From: an uncultured Psychromonas sp.
Lineage (GTDB): Bacteria; Pseudomonadota; Gammaproteobacteria; Enterobacterales; Psychromonadaceae
Direction of reading: 5' to 3'
Length of the DNA stretch: 64,000 bases
Assembly (NCBI RefSeq): GCF_947489755.1
Contig: NZ_CANLFB010000008.1
Span: 1-64,000, forward strand
The notes beneath the pieces were generated by a model. That model searched no databases. It had not been told where the DNA came from and saw only the letters and a list, made by a program, of their open reading frames with translations. Of this stretch, positions 43,866 to 53,182 are shown piece after piece. The position numbers and the translations under genes are program-made. Each line of letters starts with the position of its first letter. Within the stretch, counting starts at the first letter, position 1.

Positions 43866-43941
43866 GGGCCGTTAGCTCAGTTGGTAGAGCAGTGGACTTT
43901 TAATCCATTTGTCGAAGGTTCAAATCCTTCACGGCCCACCA
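43866..43941 (+). tRNA. tRNA-Lys (anticodon TTT), copy 4
   Basis: Last intact copy, identical to the others. It lies ~107 bases upstream of nadA, the same neighbourhood as the lysine/valine tRNA cluster of E. coli between cpoB and nadA. Confidence 0.96.
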
Positions 43942-44047
43942 CTTCTTGTATATCTCCTTTGTTGTAAATCCTTTAAAATATTTCATTACAATTTGTTATT
44001 CAAATTGCTATAATTTGTACCCATTTTTCTATATCTAAGAGTTAAGA

Positions 44048-45106
44048 ATGAGCCAGTTATCTCCGCTTGTTGGATCCGCTTACCCTTTCCCAGGTAAACC
44101 CGTCCAATTATCCGTTCAGGAACAAATCGATTATAAAGCTAAAATAAAAAATCTGCTTATCGAAAAAGATGCGGTACTTGTTGCTCATTATTATACGGAT
44201 CCTGAAATTCAAGCTTTAGCCGAAGAGACAGGCGGTTATGTTGCTGACTCATTAGAGATGGCTCGCTTTGGTCGAGACCATGAAGCTAAAACACTGATTA
44301 TTGCAGGTGTTCGTTTTATGGGTGAAACTGCAAAAATTTTAACGCCACATAAAACCGTCTTAATGCCTGAACTTGAAGCGACTTGTTCACTTGATGTTGG
44401 TTGCCCTGTTGATGAATTCTCAGCCTTTTGTGACCAACATCCTGATAGAGTCGTGGTTGTCTATGCAAATACCTCTGCAGCGGTTAAAGCGCGTGCTGAT
44501 TGGGTGGTAACTTCAAGTATTGCATTAGAAATAGTAGAGCATCTTGATAGTGAAGGTAAGAAAATAATTTGGGGACCTGATCGTCATTTAGGCAGTTATA
44601 TTGAACGTAAAACTAAAGCTGACATGATCATGTGGCAGGGCGACTGTATTGTTCACGATGAATTTAAAGCCAGTGCGTTACGTGATATGAAAGCAGTGCA
44701 TCCTGATGCAGCTGTTTTAGTTCATCCTGAATCGCCAGAAAGTGTTGTACAGTTAGCTGATGCTGTTGGCTCCACGAGTCAATTAATCAAAGCTGCGCAA
44801 ACACTGCCCAATAAAAAGCTCATTGTCGCTACAGACACGGGTATTTTTTATAAAATGCAACAAGCGTGTCCAGACAAAGAGATGATGGCTGCTCCAACAG
44901 CAGGAAACGGCGCGACTTGTCGAAGCTGTGCTCATTGTCCTTGGATGGCCATGAATGGCTTAAAATCAATTTACAACGCATTGGTCGATGCTTCAGGGCA
45001 TGAGATTGATGTGGATCCTAATGTTGCTAAAGGCGCATTAGTTTCTTTAGATAGAATGTTAGACTTTGCTGCAGAGCAACAGTTAAAAGTACAAGGTAAC
45101 GCGTAA
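44048..45106 (+). CDS. nadA: Quinolinate synthase
   Basis: NadA condenses iminoaspartate with dihydroxyacetone phosphate to quinolinate for NAD synthesis, using a [4Fe-4S] cluster. The 352-residue product has [30 protein letters not shown] near the N-terminus. Cluster cysteines appear in [19 protein letters not shown] and the C-terminal [13 protein letters not shown]. Length matches E. coli (347). Its partner nadB is not in the window. Confidence 0.96.
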   Translation: MSQLSPLVGSAYPFPGKPVQLSVQEQIDYKAKIKNLLIEKDAVLVAHYYTDPEIQALAEETGGYVADSLEMARFGRDHEAKTLIIAGVRFMGETAKILTPHKTVLMPELEATCSLDVGCPVDEFSAFCDQHPDRVVVVYANTSAAVKARADWVVTSSIALEIVEHLDSEGKKIIWGPDRHLGSYIERKTKADMIMWQGDCIVHDEFKASALRDMKAVHPDAAVLVHPESPESVVQLADAVGSTSQLIKAAQTLPNKKLIVATDTGIFYKMQQACPDKEMMAAPTAGNGATCRSCAHCPWMAMNGLKSIYNALVDASGHEIDVDPNVAKGALVSLDRMLDFAAEQQLKVQGNA

Positions 45107-45166
45107 GCGTTTTACATTAAGCGCAGTATTGTTCAGCGCTTATTTCACTCAAACAATTGAGAATAT

Positions 45167-45667
45167 ATGATTACTAATGATGTTTTACGCCGTGTACGTT
45201 ATGCACTGCAATTAAACGATACGAAAATGCTCGCTATTTTTGCTTCTGTTGATAATGAAATGAATGAAGAGTTTTTACATAGCATTATGGCAAAAGAAGA
45301 TACTGAAGGATTTATCTTCTGTCGTGATAGTGTGCTTTCACTGTTTCTTGACGGTTTAATTTATGAAAAGCGTGGCCGTAAAGAAGGTGCAATGCCAGTT
45401 GTATTAGCAGGTAAAACGATTATATCTAACAATGATATTCTTCGTAAATTGCGTATAGCGTTAAACTTTAAAGATGAAGATATGCTTAATGCATTAAAAC
45501 TAGCTAATTTCCCTGTGTCTAAAGGTGAATTATCTGCTTTATTTAGAAAAGCGGATCACCGTAACTTCAAACCTTGTGGTGACCAGTTATTACGTCGCTT
45601 TATTGACGGTATTACTGTGCAGTTCCGTGGTACAACACCAAGTACTGATGCGGTTGAAGCTGAATAA
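45167..45667 (+). CDS. YehS-family protein (DUF1456)
   Basis: A 166-residue cytoplasmic protein made of two similar DUF1456 halves: ITNDVLRRVRYALQLNDTKMLAIFASVD near the start and ISNNDILRKLRIALNFKDEDMLNALKLAN from about residue 85. The function of the family is unknown. It lies 60 bases after nadA on the same strand and may be cotranscribed; a strong terminator follows. Confidence 0.88.
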   Translation: MITNDVLRRVRYALQLNDTKMLAIFASVDNEMNEEFLHSIMAKEDTEGFIFCRDSVLSLFLDGLIYEKRGRKEGAMPVVLAGKTIISNNDILRKLRIALNFKDEDMLNALKLANFPVSKGELSALFRKADHRNFKPCGDQLLRRFIDGITVQFRGTTPSTDAVEAE

Positions 45668-45692
45668 AACTTACTGTTTTTGAGGTGAATCT

Positions 45693-45723
45693 AAAAACCG
45701 AGCAAGCTTGCTCGGTTTTTTTA
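45693..45723 (+). terminator. Terminator after the YehS gene
   Basis: AAAAACCGAGCAAG and CTTGCTCGGTTTTTTT form a long perfect stem with virtually no loop, then T's. The symmetric A-run means it may also act for the convergent mscK gene. Confidence 0.92.
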
Positions 45724-46042
45724 TGTCTATTATTTATTGGTTGTAAATTTCGTATAGGGAAAAGTCATTAAATCATTAATACTTTTGGTTAATTCTCCGA
45801 AAGGCGGTTAACAAAGTTAACCGTGGGAATGCCTCAAGTGAGTTCTTAAATTAAGCCATTTTTTCAACGCAAAATTTAGAATACTTATTTAATATAGCGG
45901 CTATAAAAATTTAAATAATCACTTTTAAAAAATACCGCTAAATGAGCTAGCCAAATTGTTTAACCATTAAAGTACTATCAAGTTTTTAATAATGTCCTAA
46001 CAGCGAATAATAAAATTAACTCTAGCCTTGAATAGAATTGAT
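45724..46042. other. Gap between YehS gene and mscK
   Basis: About 320 bases. The only structure seen is CGGTTAAC-AAA-GTTAACCG at 45805-45823, an 8-base hairpin with no T-run. No supported gene. Confidence 0.5.
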
Positions 46043-49000
46043 TTATGTCTCTTTTGGTTCTCCTATTTGCCCTGAAACAATATGTAGATCTCGCTGTGGG
46101 AAAGGTATCGATATATTGTGTTGTGCAAGGATTCGATTAAAACCAGTGTTAATAGCATGGGTAATTGGTAGGCGATGCTCGGTTCTTTCAACAAATACAC
46201 GCGCTTCAAAATTAAGTGAACTTTCACCGTGTTCTAAAAAGAAAACTTGCGGTGCGGGTATCGCTAATATGTCTTCTTCATCCGTAAGCACTTGCATTAA
46301 CAGGTCTTGCACTTGATCAACATCAGAACCATAAGCAACGCCAATTTTAATCACTACGCGCGTAATAGCATCATTTAAGGTCCAGTTAGTCACGTTCTCA
46401 GTGATGATAGATTTATTGGGAAGAAGTACTTCACGGTTGTCAAAATCAGTAAGCGTTGTAGCTCTAATCGCAATATTGGTAACAGTGCCAGATTGATCGC
46501 CAATGGTCACTAAATCACCGACTCGAATCGGTCTCTCAAATAAGATGATGATACCCGATACAAAGTTCGCTACAATTTCTTGCAAGCCAAAACCTAAGCC
46601 GACCCCCAAAGCTGCAACAATCCACTGTAATTTTGACCAATTTATCCCTAAAAAAGAGAGCCCAAAAACAACACCTGTTCCTATCAATACATAACCTAAG
46701 ATAGTCACTATTGCATAACGCGAACCGTTATCCATCTCAAATCGATCAAAAAATCCTATTTCAATGACACCACGAATATTTCTGGCCGCGAGCACTCCAC
46801 TAACCATAAATGCGATGCCAAGAATAACCTGCCACAATGTCACACCGCTAGATAACTCTACACCATCGACAACGGTAAGTTGTTGCCAAAGCACAATATC
46901 TTCAACAATGCCTAATGCGGGTAAAATAGGTTTCCAGACAAACCATAAGCAAACTATAAACAACAATCTGGTGACCCAGAGGATAACTGCTCTGCTTTGA
47001 CGAACGACCTCGTCATTATCAATGTCGTTGTTTGTCGTATGTTGAGGAATTAAATCATCAGTTGTAGATTCTTCTTGTTGAAGTTGTGCTTCTAATGCTT
47101 CTAAGCGTTTCTTTTTGACTATATAACGACGAAAAGTGACTAAAAATATACGAAGCATAATGCCATACACAATGGACGCCAGCACCAGTAAAGTGCCTGA
47201 TAAAAATAATCTTGATTGCAACTCGACTGCCGTATCAAAAAAACCAAATAACGGAAGTAGCCCAATCGCAAATGGAGAAATAACAACAATAGGGAAAGAT
47301 AGAAGCATTAAAGTACTAGCCGTGGTACTCGCTTCAACACTCGTTGCTACACCGCGTTTAGGTTGAAAGTATTGATAACTAAATATGGCAATAAAAACAG
47401 ACCCAATGATGAATGCCAGAATAGCAATACCATATCGCAAGTCTGGCTCATCACTAGCCATGGCACTTGCGAAGATAAACGTCACTACAGATTGTACCCA
47501 CACAAACCAGGTTAACATTTTTTTCAGTTTCCTTCGTGCAAGAACACTCCAATCAAAATGTTTATCAAATACACCATCTTCACGACACATAGATCGAAAA
47601 AACAGTAAAATTAAACTGACAAATGAAACTGACACTAAACCTGTTGCAATAGCGATTGAAAAATTGCCAGATTCAGCATTATTGAAGATAATGCCTGCGA
47701 TAGTGAATAAAAAAATGGGCAACGGTAAGGCTAAAATAAACGTTAATAGTAAAGAAAAGGGAGTAGTAAGATAAGTATCTTTTCCGACTTTACCAACTTG
47801 CTGAACCAATGATTGCAACATACTTTTAATTCGAGGCTTTAACGCTAAAATGGTAATAGGGAGGGTAAGTAACAGCAAAACTAAAGTCGGTGCCGTTAAT
47901 ACCCCTTCATACAAAATATTTATTAATTTCCACCAAGCACTTGGCGATACATACCAGTCAATATTGTTGACGAAATTAATGAGCAGTTCACTCGGTTTTT
48001 CTGTGTTTGAAGGTAACCAGATAAGCCTTCGATCTAATAGCTCTCTTAGCTCGGTGCTTGATGACAACAGTTCATTAAGTAGTGATTTCTCTTCTGTGAA
48101 GCTATCAATTTGTTCATTTGATACGTCAATTAATAGTGTTAATAATTGACGACGCGCTTGTACTAGCTTTTTCGCGGCTTCAATCTCAGAGGTTGTGAAC
48201 TCGATATCGATGCCACTCTGCTCTTTCACTAAATCATCTTGATTTTCTTTTTGTGCCTTTGCCAGAAACCGTTTGGCAGCATCTTCAATTTCTTCTGTAT
48301 TACGTAAAGTCTCTTGCCACAATATGACATCAAGCTGATTACGGACTGCACCTTCCTCAATGTTATATTTACGCTTCTCAATAAGTCCTTCGTTGGGCAG
48401 AGACATTCGTAATCTACGTAATAACTCACCTAATTCATCGGTTACTCTTCCGGTTGCCAATACGCGATCGATTGTTTCAGATGATTGTTTAACATCCAGT
48501 TTTTGGCTACGTAAAGCACTTATTTTTTCATTATTGCTAGATGACTCCGCTTGCTTGTTGACGAGTAACTCCGCAAGCGACACGTTTTCTTTTGCAATAA
48601 CAGAAAGTGCCGGTGTTAATTCAAATTGACTCAGCATCTCTTGGCTTTGTTTTAAAGTGTCTTCAACTTCTACATTACGGATTTTCGATAAATAATTTTG
48701 TAACGCTACAATCTTCTTTTCATAAAATTCACTTTCTATCTGCATTTGGGTAAGTTCTGCCTCTACCAATGCTTCTCTTACTGGTATGGTGGCGACTTCT
48801 CGTTCAAGTGTTTTTATGGTTTCCGCCAGCTTCTCAATAGTTGCTGTTTTTTTATAAAAATCAGCTCGCTCATCCAAACTGGCATCTGGGGCTAATTGCT
48901 TGGTACCCGTATCGCTAATCGATTTTTTATCTGCTATAGCAGTACTCAGTTCATCTGCAATATCACTCGCGCGAACATTAAAACTACTTTGTTCTTCTTG

Positions 49001-49396
49001 CTTTTCATTAAGTGCCGTTAAGCGCTTTTCTTGTTCCGCGAGGTCTATTAAGAGCTGGTTTTCTAATTTATCAATCGATTGATCAGGGGCAATTGTTATT
49101 GTTTTATTTTTTAAACTGTTACTTTCATTTTCAATGGTTAATATTTTTTGAGGTGCAGTAGTGGCTTTTTCACTGAAGGTCTTAGCCAAGGTGGTTTGTT
49201 CGTCTGCTTCGGCCAGTATGTCTTGTGCATCTTGAAGTGTCGTGAGGATTTGTTTTTTTTGTTCATCAAGTAATTCGGTGTTTTTGTCTAAAAGCTCTAT
49301 TTCGTCTGCTATTTTTTTATCGAGACTATTTTGTTGTGCAAATGCAAACGGAGCAAATAAGGTAAGGCTAACCAATAGGAGTATGAAAAACTTCAT
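46043..49396 (-). CDS. mscK: MscK-type large mechanosensitive channel
   Basis: A large MscS-superfamily channel that opens under membrane tension during osmotic downshock. The 1117-residue product (E. coli MscK: 1120) has a signal peptide (MKFFILLLVSLTLFAPFAFA) and a long coiled-coil periplasmic domain (~25-500, heptad-rich with EKRLTALNEKQEEQS). About eleven membrane segments follow, then the C-terminal MscS core: pore helix WIVAALGVGLGFGLQEIVANFVSG, then FERPIRVGDLVTIGDQSGTVTNI and the cytoplasmic vestibule. The start at 49396 has AAGGGA upstream; an ATG 15 codons earlier gives unrelated residues. Confidence 0.93.
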   Translation of the reverse strand: MKFFILLLVSLTLFAPFAFAQQNSLDKKIADEIELLDKNTELLDEQKKQILTTLQDAQDILAEADEQTTLAKTFSEKATTAPQKILTIENESNSLKNKTITIAPDQSIDKLENQLLIDLAEQEKRLTALNEKQEEQSSFNVRASDIADELSTAIADKKSISDTGTKQLAPDASLDERADFYKKTATIEKLAETIKTLEREVATIPVREALVEAELTQMQIESEFYEKKIVALQNYLSKIRNVEVEDTLKQSQEMLSQFELTPALSVIAKENVSLAELLVNKQAESSSNNEKISALRSQKLDVKQSSETIDRVLATGRVTDELGELLRRLRMSLPNEGLIEKRKYNIEEGAVRNQLDVILWQETLRNTEEIEDAAKRFLAKAQKENQDDLVKEQSGIDIEFTTSEIEAAKKLVQARRQLLTLLIDVSNEQIDSFTEEKSLLNELLSSSTELRELLDRRLIWLPSNTEKPSELLINFVNNIDWYVSPSAWWKLINILYEGVLTAPTLVLLLLTLPITILALKPRIKSMLQSLVQQVGKVGKDTYLTTPFSLLLTFILALPLPIFLFTIAGIIFNNAESGNFSIAIATGLVSVSFVSLILLFFRSMCREDGVFDKHFDWSVLARRKLKKMLTWFVWVQSVVTFIFASAMASDEPDLRYGIAILAFIIGSVFIAIFSYQYFQPKRGVATSVEASTTASTLMLLSFPIVVISPFAIGLLPLFGFFDTAVELQSRLFLSGTLLVLASIVYGIMLRIFLVTFRRYIVKKKRLEALEAQLQQEESTTDDLIPQHTTNNDIDNDEVVRQSRAVILWVTRLLFIVCLWFVWKPILPALGIVEDIVLWQQLTVVDGVELSSGVTLWQVILGIAFMVSGVLAARNIRGVIEIGFFDRFEMDNGSRYAIVTILGYVLIGTGVVFGLSFLGINWSKLQWIVAALGVGLGFGLQEIVANFVSGIIILFERPIRVGDLVTIGDQSGTVTNIAIRATTLTDFDNREVLLPNKSIITENVTNWTLNDAITRVVIKIGVAYGSDVDQVQDLLMQVLTDEEDILAIPAPQVFFLEHGESSLNFEARVFVERTEHRLPITHAINTGFNRILAQHNISIPFPQRDLHIVSGQIGEPKET

Positions 49397-49830
49397 GTTG
49401 TTTAATCCCTTGTGTAAATTTTTTATGTTGTACAAAAACACTCCGAAAACGTTAGTTATAATTTATGGGACTTATTGCTGAATTAAAGAAATAGAAGAAA
49501 TTGATTTGTAATGCTCATCATTAATTTACCTTAACTCTTCATCGTTAATCTACCCTAAACGCCAAAATTTATGTCATACAATCATCACAAGTAAGCTTTT
49601 CGATTAACTAATATTAAATAACTTGGATTTAGAGCATAAGTGCATAACTTGGGTTAAATAAAATGAATTAGCACTGCCGTGACTCTGAGTGTAAGCATAA
49701 GGTATCGTTGAGCATTAATTATAGCAGGGAATTAGTAGACCATAGATAACGAGTCTTCCCATATCCATTCGTTTACAGTAGTTTTTTATGTCTGTTGTTT
49801 AGGAACCATTTACTGATTGTCATTATGATT
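49397..49830. other. Gap left of the DUF262-HEPN cassette
   Basis: About 430 bases upstream of mscK, with no recognisable gene or terminator. It must hold the mscK promoter. It is AT-rich and looks like eroded sequence. Confidence 0.45.
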
Positions 49831-49906
49831 TTAGCTAAGCCGTTATGGGGCACTTTGCGACTTAGGAAACATATAAATGTGTATCCAATATTACTATGTC
49901 ACAACA
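49831..49906 (+). repeat. Left inverted repeat flanking the DUF262-HEPN cassette
   Basis: It runs TTAGCTAA, 14 bases, CTTTGCGACTTAG, GAAAC, then a diverged tail with CCAAT and CACAACA. The same order and spacing recur on the opposite strand at 52083-52156. Identity is perfect over the 13-base core and roughly three quarters over the tail by eye. Confidence 0.65.
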
Positions 49907-49989
49907 GGTTAGGTAATAACTACAGCTTTAAATTTTAATATTTTTTATCATAGTTGGCTATTAGCTATGTGGTATAAAGAGATGCTTAT

Positions 49990-50688
49990 CTACGAAGGCC
50001 AACAATTGTGGCCTGATATTTTTGATAGTTGTGAATATTTAATTCTATCTAAGAAATTAATTATGTTCTTTAAATTTTTTAAGTGGCGCTTTATATCGTC
50101 GTACGTTAAAGGAGGGGGCGTTTGATGAGAAATTGCTTCTCTTATATCAAGAAACGATTTTAATTGACTGGTTATATCTACTTTTGATCTTCGATGTAAC
50201 TCTTGAAAAATATCTGAGATGCCAATTCTATTATATACAATCTTTAAATTCTTAATTGATGGATATTTATTGGTACCTAAAATTGTTCCCGCTCGAATGT
50301 TTTGAGTGATAACTGTATTATCTTGCATAACATTGTATGTAGACTTCGAATCATTGAGCTTTTTTAGTGTTTTGCTCTCATCACCATTAAATATATAATA
50401 CTTAAATAAATCTTTCTGCTCGCTCAGTAAGGACATTGAACGTAGATTAAATGGTATTCGATTAAGCGAAACTTTAATACTCTGACATTCATAAATATAA
50501 TCTTCAAAAAATGTCTTGGAATATTCTTCTATTCCTGCGCATATTGAGAAAATAGTTGCTTGATAAATTAAATTCTGGTGTTCGTAACTAAACCCAGATT
50601 TTTTAAATGAAGCTTCTCTACTTAAGCGCAGCAGTGTACCTAAAAGATCTTCAAAATTACAACGCGAGCGACTCTTACTATATGGCAT
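49990..50688 (-). CDS. HEPN-domain protein, MAE_28990-like (putative RNase toxin)
   Basis: A 232-residue helical protein with a HEPN-type signature: a conserved N-terminal stretch QATIFSICAGIEEYSKTFFEDYIYE (residues ~43-67) and the catalytic R-x4-H motif REAISH (R183, H188). HEPN proteins with this motif are commonly metal-independent RNases in toxin-antitoxin and phage-defence systems. Its start codon directly follows the stop of the DUF262 gene with no spacing, so the two are translated as a pair. No antitoxin-like or nucleotidyltransferase gene is adjacent. The assignment to the MAE_28990 group is from pattern memory and needs a profile search; the HEPN motif itself is visible. Confidence 0.68.
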   Translation of the reverse strand: MPYSKSRSRCNFEDLLGTLLRLSREASFKKSGFSYEHQNLIYQATIFSICAGIEEYSKTFFEDYIYECQSIKVSLNRIPFNLRSMSLLSEQKDLFKYYIFNGDESKTLKKLNDSKSTYNVMQDNTVITQNIRAGTILGTNKYPSIKNLKIVYNRIGISDIFQELHRRSKVDITSQLKSFLDIREAISHQTPPPLTYDDIKRHLKNLKNIINFLDRIKYSQLSKISGHNCWPS

Positions 50689-51792
50689 CTATTTTTTAAA
50701 CTTAATTATGAAATCGCGGAACATTCTTATTCGACTAATTACAGCAGTTTTGTCGGTAGTAGCCTGTCCAATGTATTTTGAAAATTCATCATTACGGAAT
50801 AAGACTGATAATTCTAATATTATTTTTGTATTATTTTTTTCTAAGGTTTTAAGTTCTTTTTCAGTAAAATTTAATTCTCTAATACTTACCATTTGTGCGT
50901 CAAATAATGCAGCATTAAATTTAGGTTTTATCCCACCCTCTAAAAAGGTTTTAAATGCTAAAGAACCAAAAATTCGATGACAATCATTAACTGTTTTTTC
51001 AAATTCATCGGACAAATCTTGTAACATTTTTGTAGTTAAAGACTTATTTCTCTCAGAGTATTCATTGATAAACCCTGTCATTGGTTTTTGATAGTTTCTC
51101 CAGTTATCTGCTAAAGATAAAAATCTTAAAATTAGCTCATCACTTTTCATTCTTTTATCTGCTTTGAGTCCCGCCATAGTTTTCCATGTCTTATTTTTTG
51201 ACAATTGTTCCACATAAGACATTAGTGGACCGTGATAGATACCATGCCTTAATTCCTGAGCGTTAAGCTTAACCGAGCCAGTATTCAGTCTTTCAAATAC
51301 ATCAAATTTTATTTGGGGGTGTGTATCTTTAAGTATGACTATACATCTAATAGTTCTGTTTAAAATATGTCGCTGAAAACGAGGATCTAGCTCTGAAAAT
51401 TTGTAACCTTCAAGTTCTGGATAAGCGGTTAATCCCTGTAGTGAAAAGTCTTCTTTTAAAAAAAGATTGATACTATTTAAGCGTTGGTTCCCATCAATTA
51501 CAGATAATGTTTCATCTGAATTTTGAGCCAAAAATATCACAGGGATAGGACATTGAATTATCAATGACTCTATTAATCTAGATGCTTGAGAACGATTCCA
51601 TACATATCCTCTTTGGAATTGAGGGATTAGCATGTGTTCATTATCGATATAATCATTAATAGTCGAAACTGCAAAATCATATGTTTCTGTGATGAGTTTT
51701 CTTTTTTCAGGCGGTATGTTAAGTATTTCATTTTCAGAAAGGGGTAACTCTGGAAATAATTTGTCTGCTAAATTTGATGATTTATTAGCCAT
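50689..51792 (-). CDS. DUF262 (GmrS/ParB-like) domain protein
   Basis: A 367-residue protein with the DUF262 pattern: IPQFQRGYVWNRSQASRLIESLI (residues 56-78), the DGQQR-type motif as VIDGNQRLNSI (D100-R104), and FERLNTGSVKLNAQELRHG (167-184). DUF262 is the N-terminal half of GmrSD/SspE-type defence nucleases, where the motif supports nucleotide-dependent activity. The usual C-terminal DUF1524 HNH nuclease is absent; the rest is helical and unrecognised. The motif reads DGNQR rather than DGQQR. It is first in a two-gene unit with the HEPN gene, which may supply the effector activity. Function is inferred, not established. Confidence 0.8.
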   Translation of the reverse strand: MANKSSNLADKLFPELPLSENEILNIPPEKRKLITETYDFAVSTINDYIDNEHMLIPQFQRGYVWNRSQASRLIESLIIQCPIPVIFLAQNSDETLSVIDGNQRLNSINLFLKEDFSLQGLTAYPELEGYKFSELDPRFQRHILNRTIRCIVILKDTHPQIKFDVFERLNTGSVKLNAQELRHGIYHGPLMSYVEQLSKNKTWKTMAGLKADKRMKSDELILRFLSLADNWRNYQKPMTGFINEYSERNKSLTTKMLQDLSDEFEKTVNDCHRIFGSLAFKTFLEGGIKPKFNAALFDAQMVSIRELNFTEKELKTLEKNNTKIILELSVLFRNDEFSKYIGQATTDKTAVISRIRMFRDFIIKFKK

Positions 51793-52546
51793 AAAGCCCT
51801 CAGATGAAAAGTAATATTAATATTAATACGTTGTAAATAGTTTATCAGAGATGAAAGTAATCTAAGAGTCATTATTTAAAATCTGTCGAGTAAGTTGCTC
51901 TGTAATACAGTCTATCAATATTGTCCCCACTCTTTGAAACTTATCAACACTGAATTAAATTCCAAATGATCAATTGTATCTTTCTGAATCTTCACATTTA
52001 AGCCATTACCATATCTCGCATTTCTGGTACTTGTTTCTGCTTAAATTGATCAACTACAGTATGCCTAAGCAAATGAAATATTGTTGTGGCTAAGTTAAAT
52101 TGGCTACAAATCTTTTAGTTTCTAAGTCGCAAAGGGGGCGAAAGTGAGTTAGCTAACCACTGTATTTTCTTTTAAATCTTATTATCTCTATCAAAAAATT
52201 ATTTATAACGTTGTTCTTTGAAAAAGTATTTATAACGCTTATACAGATAACCATTGGTAAGAAAGCCTTGAGCAGTAGTCGCACAGCTCAACAAAATGTT
52301 GAATTATCAACGTTCAAAATATTAACTACTCTACTATTTCTACTGTGATTTCTACCGTACTTTGACTTCAACCACTTTCAAACTTAATAATTTATCGAAC
52401 TTATTTTGTTTAGTTCTTTTTCATTTTTTTAGTGATGACAATGAATACAGCAACGAACGATAGCAATAAATAATACTTCGCTCGTTACGCTCATTTTGGG
52501 TAAACGAGTATGAGTAGTGGGAGGGAACCATTAATAATTGAGGCGG
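51793..52546. other. Gap right of the cassette, with repeat and coding scrap
   Basis: About 750 bases between the DUF262 gene and nth. It holds the right inverted repeat (52083-52156) and, on the minus strand at 51998-52114, a 38-codon scrap ending LLRHTVVDQF then KQKQVPEMRDMVMA and a stop. That scrap looks like coding debris but matches nothing I can name. The remaining 390 bases up to nth hold no supported gene. Confidence 0.5.
52083..52156 (-). repeat. Right inverted repeat flanking the DUF262-HEPN cassette
   Basis: Read on the minus strand it is TTAGCTAA, 14 bases, CTTTGCGACTTAG, AAAC, then a diverged tail with CCAAT and CACAACA, the mirror of 49831-49906. The two copies point toward the cassette from opposite sides. 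Confidence 0.65.
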
Positions 52547-53182
52547 CTAATAATTAGTTTTGTCTTTAAATTCACAAAGGTCTTCTATTAAGCACGAGCC
52601 ACAACGAGGTTTTCTGGCAATACAGGTGTAACGGCCATGCAAGATCAACCAATGATGTACATCTACCTTAAACTCTGCGGGGACGACTTTTAATAGTTTC
52701 TTTTCCACATCATCAACATTCTTACCCATGGCTAACTTAGTACGGTTAGATACGCGGAAAATATGTGTATCAACGGCAATCGTTGGCCAACCAAAAGCGG
52801 TGTTTAGTACAACATTGGCTGTTTTTCTACCTACACCTGGTAACGCCACTAAGGCATCTCTGTCTTGTGGTACTTCACTGTTATGAAGGTCGATCAACAT
52901 TTTGCAGGCTTTGTTGACGTTCTCAGCTTTACTGTTGTATAAACCGATGGTGCGAATATATGCTTTTAACCCATCGACTCCCAATGCATAAATAGCTTCA
53001 GGTGTATTGGCAACGGGGAATAATTTATCGGTCGCTTTATTGACACTGACATCTGTTGCTTGCGCTGAGAGTGTGACTGCCACTAATAATTCAAAAGGAG
53101 AACTGAAATTTAGCTCTGTCTCTGGGTGAGGATTGTTATCTCTCAGGCGGGTTAAAATTTCTCTACGTTTTAGTGTATTCAT
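52547..53182 (-). CDS. nth: Endonuclease III
   Basis: Nth removes oxidised pyrimidines and nicks the abasic site in base-excision repair. The 211-residue product matches E. coli numbering exactly at the key residues: Lys120 in [12 protein letters not shown], Asp138 in [14 protein letters not shown], and the [4Fe-4S] ligands C187, C194, C197 and C203. It overlaps the rnfE stop by 4 bases and ends the rnf operon, as in E. coli. Confidence 0.97.
   Translation of the reverse strand: MNTLKRREILTRLRDNNPHPETELNFSSPFELLVAVTLSAQATDVSVNKATDKLFPVANTPEAIYALGVDGLKAYIRTIGLYNSKAENVNKACKMLIDLHNSEVPQDRDALVALPGVGRKTANVVLNTAFGWPTIAVDTHIFRVSNRTKLAMGKNVDDVEKKLLKVVPAEFKVDVHHWLILHGRYTCIARKPRCGSCLIEDLCEFKDKTNY

Noticed and set aside
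43189-43941. CRISPR-like repeat array
   Set aside because: The repeated units are 76-base tRNA genes and their relics with spacers that are themselves repeated, not short repeats with unique spacers.
46038-49481. Series of short plus-strand frames opposite mscK
   Set aside because: They are shadows of the 1117-residue channel gene; none has a family motif or ribosome site.
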